Assembly (NCBI GenBank): GCA_031282085.1
Contig: JAITEK010000150.1
Span: 1-18,818, forward strand
DNA: 18,818 nt
Reading direction: 5' to 3'
DNA from: Coriobacteriales bacterium
Lineage (GTDB): Bacteria; Actinomycetota; Coriobacteriia; Coriobacteriales; UBA8131
Within the stretch, counting starts at the first letter, position 1, and each line of letters begins with the position of its first letter. Below the pieces are notes generated by a model. That model did not search any database, was not told the DNA's origin, and saw nothing but the letters and a program-made list of their open reading frames with translations. Shown piece by piece: positions 13,052 through 18,818 of the stretch. The position numbers and the translations under genes are program-made.

Positions 13052-16000
13052 TTATCGCCAATCGTCGTCGGGATGGGGGCGACGTTTGCTGAGGGCGAGG
13101 AGGAATGCGGTTCCGCCGATGAGCAGAATCGCGACCCCGGCCAAAGCAAGCAGGATGAGCAGGGCGTTGCTGCCACCGGAGGCCGGCACAGAGTCGCCTT
13201 TGCCGGTATCGGTTGTGCCACCGACCTTATCGCCACCGGTGCTGGGCTTGTCGCCCTCATCGGCGCCGGAAGCGTCCTCGTCCTTGTCATCGTCTTTATC
13301 GGCATCTGTGTTGGGACCGGTTTTTTCCTTGTCCTTGTCGGCGTCCGCATCAGCGCCACCACCGCCGCCGCCAGCACCGCCGCCAGCACCACCACCGCCA
13401 GCACCGCCGCCAGCACCACCACCGCCAGCACCGCCAGCACCACCGCCGTCGCCGCCTTCCTCAGGCCGCGCGATGGTGAACTCTGCCTGCTGCTCGCCAC
13501 GGGCATAATCGTCCTCAAACACAACGCTGATAACGTGCTTGCCGTTGTCCAAGCTGTCGACAAACGCGGGGAGCAGGGTCACAATGGCGCTGCCCTTTGA
13601 GAGGGTGCCCACCGTGACGCCACCAGCCGAGGCCGGCAGCGAGAGCGTCCGCACGCCCGCGCCCGCGCCCGCCGAGCCACCAGCGCCCACCGTCATATCC
13701 AACTCAACCCCATTAAAGCTCACCGACGCCACGCTCTCAAACACGCCGCCCACCTCAACGGTAACGCCAACAGCGCCCGTCTGCGCAATCGGCCGCAAAG
13801 CCGAGTGCTGCAGAATCGGATGGTAGTGCTCAAGCGCAGCTTTCGCGACAGTCAGATCATCAAACGCCCGCCCAAACGCAAGCTCAGAGCCTGTGCCCTC
13901 AGCAAGCAGCGCGTTAACAGCAGCCAACGCGTCCTCAAACGCAGCGACGTCCTCCGCACGATAGTTGGCGCGAGCGGCCACAACCGGGAGCAGCACCTCA
14001 TCGCGCATCTGCTCGTAAACCGTCTCCAGCGCCTCCTGGGTCTCCTCACGCGCCGCCACAACAAGGGTCACGTCCACGGGCACCGACGCATACGCGTCGC
14101 CATACAGCGCGGCGTCCGGCGTAAAGATCGCACGCGTCACAAACAGCCCGCTCTCGCTCACGGCGCCGCCCAGCCCGTCGGCCTCGTAACCAGCAGCACC
14201 CGGCTCAATCGAGCCATCCGCCCAGGCCAGAGTGCCAGTCAGCACCCCTTCGCCAAGGCCCGCAACGCCGCCGAACGTGTAGCTCGCGGCCGCCACGTCG
14301 GACTCAAGCAGCGTCTGCCCCAGCATAAGAGGCGGCACGTCGCTTACCAGCCCAAGCGGCACAGGCGCCACCGGCTCAACCGTAATCGCAACCGTCTTCT
14401 CCGCGGGGAGATACCGGTCGTCATAAGGCGGCGTCGAGAGGTTAACCAGGTACTCGGGGTCCGGCGTAAACACCAGCACAGCCGTCTGCGTACCGGTTTT
14501 AGAGGTGATGAGGAGCTCCGGGTTCTTCCAACCCCAACTGCCAAACGCCGTTATATCCTCGTAATCATCGGGGTCGATGTCGTTGGCAGCTACGGCAAGC
14601 ACCTGTCCACCTTCGCCAATCAACGCGTCGCCAACCTTGCCGCCGTAGGGCACTGTCCCTATAGCCGGTTCCTCAACGATCTCGCTGCGCGGCGAGTAGA
14701 CCGGCACGTTGGCCGCAACAGTCAGGGGCGCTATCCGTGGGTCATCCGGCGTAAAGAGCGCAACGGGATGCTTCATGCCTATGCCGGTATAGCCATCGGC
14801 GAGAGCGGTAGCGGTATCCGGGTCGTCCTCGTTCCAACTCCACTCGCCCTCAATCGCCGTCGCGATGCCGCCATACGTAAACACCACGTCGCCCGTGATG
14901 GTCGTAGAATCCGCAAGCGTCTCAGGCGGGGTCCGACCAGAGTCGGAGGCAAAGATCGGCGAGCCAACCGGCGCCGCGTCGGCTCCAGTGCCACCCGCCA
15001 TCCCAGGCTCAGCCTGCCGCACCTCAACCGCAACCGTACCCTCAAGCACACGGTAGTTCGTCGCAAACGAGCCGCTCGGCGTAAACACCGCACCGTACTC
15101 ATAGCCACCCGCGGCAAGCCCGCTCAGGGCACTCTCGGGGTCGCTGCCCGGTATCCCGGTCACGTCCACGCCAGGCGCCCACGCAAGGCTACCGCTCAAA
15201 GGCTCGCCATTCACACCGCGCACAACGCCGGTAAGCGCAAGGCGCGAGAGCCGCTGCCCATAATACAGCGCACCGTCGCCCGAATCTCCGCCGGTCACAC
15301 CGAGCCCCGCCGACCCATCCCAAACAGGCGTAGCCTGGCTAATCGTCGCAGTCGTGACGGAAGGTGCGGAGACCAGCTCGTAGCTGTCCAGCTTTGCGCC
15401 GCCCAGAGTAAAGCCGCCAACCTCAACGGTCTTGTTCTCGCCGGCGTCAGCGGAGGGCTGGCCGCCCGGCGCGGTCATAAACTGCGCCGTCGCGTCCGTA
15501 AGCAGCACGTAGATGGCCTGCCCATCACCTGGCGCCACGTTATCCAGCACAGGCGTCGAGGCAAACTCGGCGTCCGCGGTCCCATCGTAGCCCTTATCGG
15601 CCACCGCCACGCTCAGGATGCGCACCGGCCGCCGCTCAACCTTCAGCTCAAACGAGGTCACCGCAGACGGATTATAGTTATCGTTGCCTACCCTCTGCAC
15701 GGAGATAATCGCGCTGCCCACGGCGGCCACAGTCACCGTGCCGGTAGCCTTGTCCACCGCGGCCACGGCCGTGTTGTCGCTGCTCCACTCATAAGCGCCG
15801 CCACCGCTGCCGCCGACAGCGCGCAGGGCAAACGGCTCGTCGCCATAATCCACCGCCAGCGAACCCACAACCGGCGTGCCATCCGTGCGCTCAATGCTCA
15901 CCGCGGTCTGCGGAGCCTTGTCAACGCTGTAACTCAAAACCGCGCTCTTATTCGCCAAAAAACTACCGTCGCCGGAGTATTCCACGCGCAGCGCGTGCGG

Positions 16001-18818
16001 GCCGGCGCCAAAACCAACTGTCAGCACAGCGGTGCCATCGGCACGCAGCGCCACGGGGCCATCGCCCAAAAGCGCCGTGTCGTCAAAGAACTTCACCTCG
16101 CCCGTCGCAACCGTGCCATTGGCGCCGGCCGACACCTGCGCGGTAAGCACCGTGCTGTTGCCAAAAACGGTGCCCTTCACCGGCGCGGCGGCAAGCGTAA
16201 TCACGGCAGGAGCCTTAACCATCGGGATGGTGATGACGATCTCCGCCGGCGCGTTGTTACCGCTGCCGTTGCCGCCACCGGTACCCGCCACGGAGCCATT
16301 AGGCACGTATGCAAGCCCCTGCGGGTTAAACTGCACGGTAAAGCTGTAGCTGCCCCCCTCGGGGACCGGCAGACTGTTGAGGTACGTGGCGGTAAAGTCG
16401 AGGCTCCCGTTCGTAACGTTGTACGCACTACCCGCGACCGTCCCGTCGCCGCCCAGCTTAACGCTCGCAACCGTGTTGTCGTGCAGGGCAAGCCCGGCGC
16501 TCACTCCCACGGCGGAGGTCTTGGTAAAGGTGGGGGGCGTTGCCGTCAGCGCGCTGTCCGTATAGCGCACGATGCCGTCGGTGGCAACCACGCTCTTGTT
16601 ACCGGCCGCGTCGGTTATGCGTGCGTAGATGATGTATGTGCCGTCGTAGGTGGCGGCGGCGTCGAGGGTGAAGCTGTCGGCCGTCATCCAACCGCCAGCG
16701 TCGGATGCGGCGCTCTCACTGCCAAACGCTGCCCCCGAATGCACCAGATACTCAACCTGCGCCACGCCCGAGCCACCCTGCTCGTCGGTGCCCGCAAGCT
16801 CCACCGCGACCGCTCCACGGTAGAAGCGCACAAACTGAGGAGCGGCGATAAAGCTGTCGAACACCAACCCGCGCAGGCGTATGAGGCCGCTCGGCGCAGT
16901 CGTGTCATAGCCCACCTGAGCCGTGTGCACGACCTCGGTGTTGCCCGCCGCGTCAACCGCCCAATAGGCGATGGTATGCACACCGTCACCAAGCTCCGCG
17001 ATGGAGCTCAGGCTGATGCTCGCCTCGGCGCCCGCCACGGTGACCGCCGCCCTGCCGTCGATTTTGTAAGTGACGGAGGCAACCGCGCCCAAACCCGCGC
17101 CGGTAGTATTGTCGCCAGTAGCCGCGCGCACGTCAGCGTCAGTAGCCGCAAGCGTGAGCAGGCCCGTGGAGGTCCAGCCCCCATCAGCGGGCGCGCCGCC
17201 GCCTCCGCCACCACCGAGCGTAAGCGTGCTCACAGGAGCTACGCCGTCGGTGTAAAGCGCCGTCAGCTCAAGGCCGTCGGCCTCCTCACCCGGCATGGTG
17301 AGGGTGCCCGGGCTGCTTGCCGGCAGCTCAATGGCAGTATCCCCAGGGGTCTGCTCCCACCGGTCAAAACGCCAACCCGTATCAGCGGCAGCTGCCGTGA
17401 TGGTAACCGGCCTCCCCGCCTCAAAGTATCCGTCGCCAGTACCATACTCGCTCGTAACCACACCTTCGCCACCGGTGCCAACACCGCCGCTACCGTCGGC
17501 AGGCGGCACAAAGCCCGCCGCGCCCTTGGAGCCGCGCAGCGTCAGCGGCCAGGTCGCGACGATGTCCTCAACCGTGATGATTCCCCGCGCCACCGTGTCG
17601 TCGCCAAAGACGACTATAACTTCATGATCGCCCTCACCGCGCGTCCAATCCTCGGCAAGCGTCACCACAAGCTGGTCGCTGAGATTCGGCTGTGCAACGC
17701 CGTCAAAGACGTACGGCTTTGGGCCGGCGCCGCTTATGCTCCAAAGCCCGGAGCTTTCGTCGTACGGCTTGCCGTCGATATAAACCTTATCAACACCCTC
17801 ATCCAACTCCACGCTCGTGGGCAAATCGTAGGCGGGCGCCACGTAACCACCAAGCGCGTCGGCCTCCACCAGCAGCTGGCGAGACTGGAGGTCGGTAAGG
17901 TAGTTGTGTCCCTCGCCATCGAGGAAGAACGCGACGCCTCCGGGGCTCCAGGCTCCCGCGGTAACATCGCCAACGGTAAAGTCAGCCACGCCCCAGCCGG
18001 GCACTCCGATGGCAAGCGAACCACTCTGTGCGATGTTGAGCGTCACGCGATAGGTCCAACCCATGTCCGCGTCTACCCGATAGACGCCGGTAATCGTGGC
18101 GCCACTGGCCGCCGTACCCGTCAGCCTGATGGGCTCCTTATCAGCATCTGCCCCGTACGTCGTGCCCGTATAAAGCCATTCAAGCTGGTTCGGGTCAACT
18201 ATCGTAAGTTCCTTATCAAAAGTGAACTGGAGTATAAACGGGGTCCAACCCTCGGGCACGATAATCATGTGCGCCGACGTTATGGCACGCGGGATAACCA
18301 CCGTTGCCGTGGTGTTCTGCAACGAGGCTTCACCGGTCGTATTCTTCTGGAATTCGTACTCGTTGCCCAGGTTAACGGTCACCTCGATAACATCCCCGCT
18401 GTGATACGCGTCCCGCGAGCTGATCGCAAGCGTGTATACCGTATTCTCGCCGTTCTCAGAGGCGCTCACAGAGTTAAACTTAGTGCCGGATTTCTCCGCG
18501 GCGCCGCCCACTACCAGGCTATCCCAGGTAAGGTTGATGGGGTGCTTAAAGGTGAGCTCCAGCGTGTCGGTCTTGCCGCCGACATCCGCCGATGAGGAGG
18601 CCTTAACGGAGAGAAGCACGGCCTTGGGATGTACGGTAAAACTCACATCCTGCACCGCGTCATTGATAGCGTTCTCTCTGTACCTTATCCTGAGCTTGGC
18701 CGTATACGTACCCGCCGCAAGCCCTTCCTTGGGTTGCACCGTCCATGTGTTGCTATCGGCATCTTCCGCAAGAGTAAACTGGCTCGCGGCAAGGGGGCTG
18801 TCCTCCCACTCAACCGAC
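13052..18818 (-). CDS. Giant multidomain cell-surface protein with C-terminal sortase-type anchor (partial, N-terminus beyond window)
   Basis: The frame is open to the right edge (1,921 residues visible). Residues before the GTG at 18739 continue the same domain, so that GTG is not the start. Domains from the N-terminal side, given by position, are: OmpL47-like modules with DAAGN motifs (about 17080-16560), an InlB-B-like segment WRFDRWEQTPG (about 17440-17240), Ig-like Big_3_5 type (about 16215-15930), Big_2 type (about 15900-15640), a YDG domain (KGYDGTADAEF, about 15615-15340), four divergent tandem modules (about 15330-14060), a helical FIVAR-like segment (about 14060-13810), and a final beta domain (to 13465). 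Then come a Gly/Ala repeat, an Asp/Lys-rich spacer, VPASGG (13172-13189), a membrane helix and the tail SKRRPHPDDDWR. This is the layout of a sortase substrate, with VPASGG in place of LPxTG. Probable adhesin or stalk; ligand unknown. Confidence 0.88.
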   Translation of the reverse strand, partial: SVEWEDSPLAASQFTLAEDADSNTWTVQPKEGLAAGTYTAKLRIRYRENAINDAVQDVSFTVHPKAVLLSVKASSSADVGGKTDTLELTFKHPINLTWDSLVVGGAAEKSGTKFNSVSASENGENTVYTLAISSRDAYHSGDVIEVTVNLGNEYEFQKNTTGEASLQNTTATVVIPRAITSAHMIIVPEGWTPFILQFTFDKELTIVDPNQLEWLYTGTTYGADADKEPIRLTGTAASGATITGVYRVDADMGWTYRVTLNIAQSGSLAIGVPGWGVADFTVGDVTAGAWSPGGVAFFLDGEGHNYLTDLQSRQLLVEADALGGYVAPAYDLPTSVELDEGVDKVYIDGKPYDESSGLWSISGAGPKPYVFDGVAQPNLSDQLVVTLAEDWTRGEGDHEVIVVFGDDTVARGIITVEDIVATWPLTLRGSKGAAGFVPPADGSGGVGTGGEGVVTSEYGTGDGYFEAGRPVTITAAAADTGWRFDRWEQTPGDTAIELPASSPGTLTMPGEEADGLELTALYTDGVAPVSTLTLGGGGGGGAPADGGWTSTGLLTLAATDADVRAATGDNTTGAGLGAVASVTYKIDGRAAVTVAGAEASISLSSIAELGDGVHTIAYWAVDAAGNTEVVHTAQVGYDTTAPSGLIRLRGLVFDSFIAAPQFVRFYRGAVAVELAGTDEQGGSGVAQVEYLVHSGAAFGSESAASDAGGWMTADSFTLDAAATYDGTYIIYARITDAAGNKSVVATDGIVRYTDSALTATPPTFTKTSAVGVSAGLALHDNTVASVKLGGDGTVAGSAYNVTNGSLDFTATYLNSLPVPEGGSYSFTVQFNPQGLAYVPNGSVAGTGGGNGSGNNAPAEIVITIPMVKAPAVITLAAAPVKGTVFGNSTVLTAQVSAGANGTVATGEVKFFDDTALLGDGPVALRADGTAVLTVGFGAGPHALRVEYSGDGSFLANKSAVLSYSVDKAPQTAVSIERTDGTPVVGSLAVDYGDEPFALRAVGGSGGGAYEWSSDNTAVAAVDKATGTVTVAAVGSAIISVQRVGNDNYNPSAVTSFELKVERRPVRILSVAVADKGYDGTADAEFASTPVLDNVAPGDGQAIYVLLTDATAQFMTAPGGQPSADAGENKTVEVGGFTLGGAKLDSYELVSAPSVTTATISQATPVWDGSAGLGVTGGDSGDGALYYGQRLSRLALTGVVRGVNGEPLSGSLAWAPGVDVTGIPGSDPESALSGLAAGGYEYGAVFTPSGSFATNYRVLEGTVAVEVRQAEPGMAGGTGADAAPVGSPIFASDSGRTPPETLADSTTITGDVVFTYGGIATAIEGEWSWNEDDPDTATALADGYTGIGMKHPVALFTPDDPRIAPLTVAANVPVYSPRSEIVEEPAIGTVPYGGKVGDALIGEGGQVLAVAANDIDPDDYEDITAFGSWGWKNPELLITSKTGTQTAVLVFTPDPEYLVNLSTPPYDDRYLPAEKTVAITVEPVAPVPLGLVSDVPPLMLGQTLLESDVAAASYTFGGVAGLGEGVLTGTLAWADGSIEPGAAGYEADGLGGAVSESGLFVTRAIFTPDAALYGDAYASVPVDVTLVVAAREETQEALETVYEQMRDEVLLPVVAARANYRAEDVAAFEDALAAVNALLAEGTGSELAFGRAFDDLTVAKAALEHYHPILQHSALRPIAQTGAVGVTVEVGGVFESVASVSFNGVELDMTVGAGGSAGAGAGVRTLSLPASAGGVTVGTLSKGSAIVTLLPAFVDSLDNGKHVISVVFEDDYARGEQQAEFTIARPEEGGDGGGAGGAGGGGAGGGAGGGGAGGGAGGGGGGADADADKDKEKTGPNTDADKDDDKDEDASGADEGDKPSTGGDKVGGTTDTGKGDSVPASGGSNALLILLALAGVAILLIGGTAFLLALSKRRPHPDDDWR
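13371..13448 (-). repeat. 27-bp tandem repeat encoding a Gly/Ala stalk
   Basis: Two exact 27-bp units (13371-13397 and 13398-13424) and a shortened third (13425-13448) encode GGGGAGGGA-type sequence near the C-terminus of the surface protein. The in-frame unit length permits copy-number change without frameshift. Confidence 0.8.

Noticed and set aside
13371..13448. Could the short-period repeat be a CRISPR array?
   Set aside because: Units are contiguous 27-bp tandem copies without spacers and encode Gly/Ala in frame.
13805..18595. A 1,596-codon open frame on the plus strand, antisense to the surface protein
   Set aside because: It is in exact codon register with the sense gene, so its stops could only come from sense TTA, CTA or TCA codons, which this genome avoids. 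Its product is Arg/His-rich with no domain sense.
18737..18739. GTG 18739 as the start of the surface protein
   Set aside because: The frame continues open to the window edge, and residues TWTV just upstream belong to the same domain. No ribosome site or signal peptide follows the GTG.

Overview
The window suggests a GC-rich, anaerobic, Gram-positive bacterium, most likely an actinobacterium of the Coriobacteriia (Eggerthella/Gordonibacter-like). This is inferred from four things together: a Tat-exported lipoprotein-type flavin reductase divergent from a polytopic LuxR-type regulator (a pairing I associate with that group), a ferredoxin-linked 2-oxoacid oxidoreductase, a sortase-type surface protein, and strong avoidance of TTA, CTA and TCA codons. 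No taxonomic marker allows a firmer call.

Layout, left to right. (1) 1-60 is a C-rich imperfect repeat cut by the window edge. (2) 117-192 is a complete tRNA-Glu(UUC) gene. The last 25 bp of tRNA plus flank recur as an exact direct repeat at 292-316, next to the terminator. This looks like the two attachment sites of an almost completely deleted integrated element. (3) 428-4525, minus strand, is a three-gene operon with overlapping genes: YegS/diacylglycerol-kinase-type lipid kinase, membrane hybrid histidine kinase, MerR-family regulator. It has a good -35/-10 promoter and an 18-bp dyad just upstream. (4) 4727-7490, minus strand, is a compact four-gene operon for a 2-oxoacid (probably 2-ketoisovalerate-type) ferredoxin oxidoreductase: ferredoxin, alpha, beta, gamma. 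(5) 7720-9204 (minus) and 9391-11262 (plus) are a divergent regulator/enzyme pair: a polytopic LuxR-type regulator and a Tat-lipoprotein FAD reductase. (6) 11263-13051 holds a family of REP-like inverted repeats around a lone PDDEXK (YhcG/DUF1016) nuclease gene with unlike codon use. The gene is preceded by six units with exact 11-bp period. (7) 13052 to the right edge, minus strand, is a giant multidomain cell-surface protein whose N-terminus lies beyond the window.

How the parts work together. The oxidoreductase would oxidatively decarboxylate branched-chain 2-oxoacids and pass electrons to ferredoxin. The exported flavoprotein would reduce an unidentified acceptor outside the membrane, probably under control of the divergent LuxR protein. 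The kinase/MerR operon looks like a membrane-state sensing unit in which a lipid kinase, a hybrid kinase without a visible phosphorelay partner and a ligand-binding regulator are translationally coupled.

The most unusual features are the mini att remnant at tRNA-Glu, the 11-bp phased array before the nuclease gene, the lipid-kinase/hybrid-kinase/MerR operon, and the flavoprotein that seems to lack the fumarate-reductase catalytic arginine. I did not find convincing evidence for a wholly new multi-gene system.
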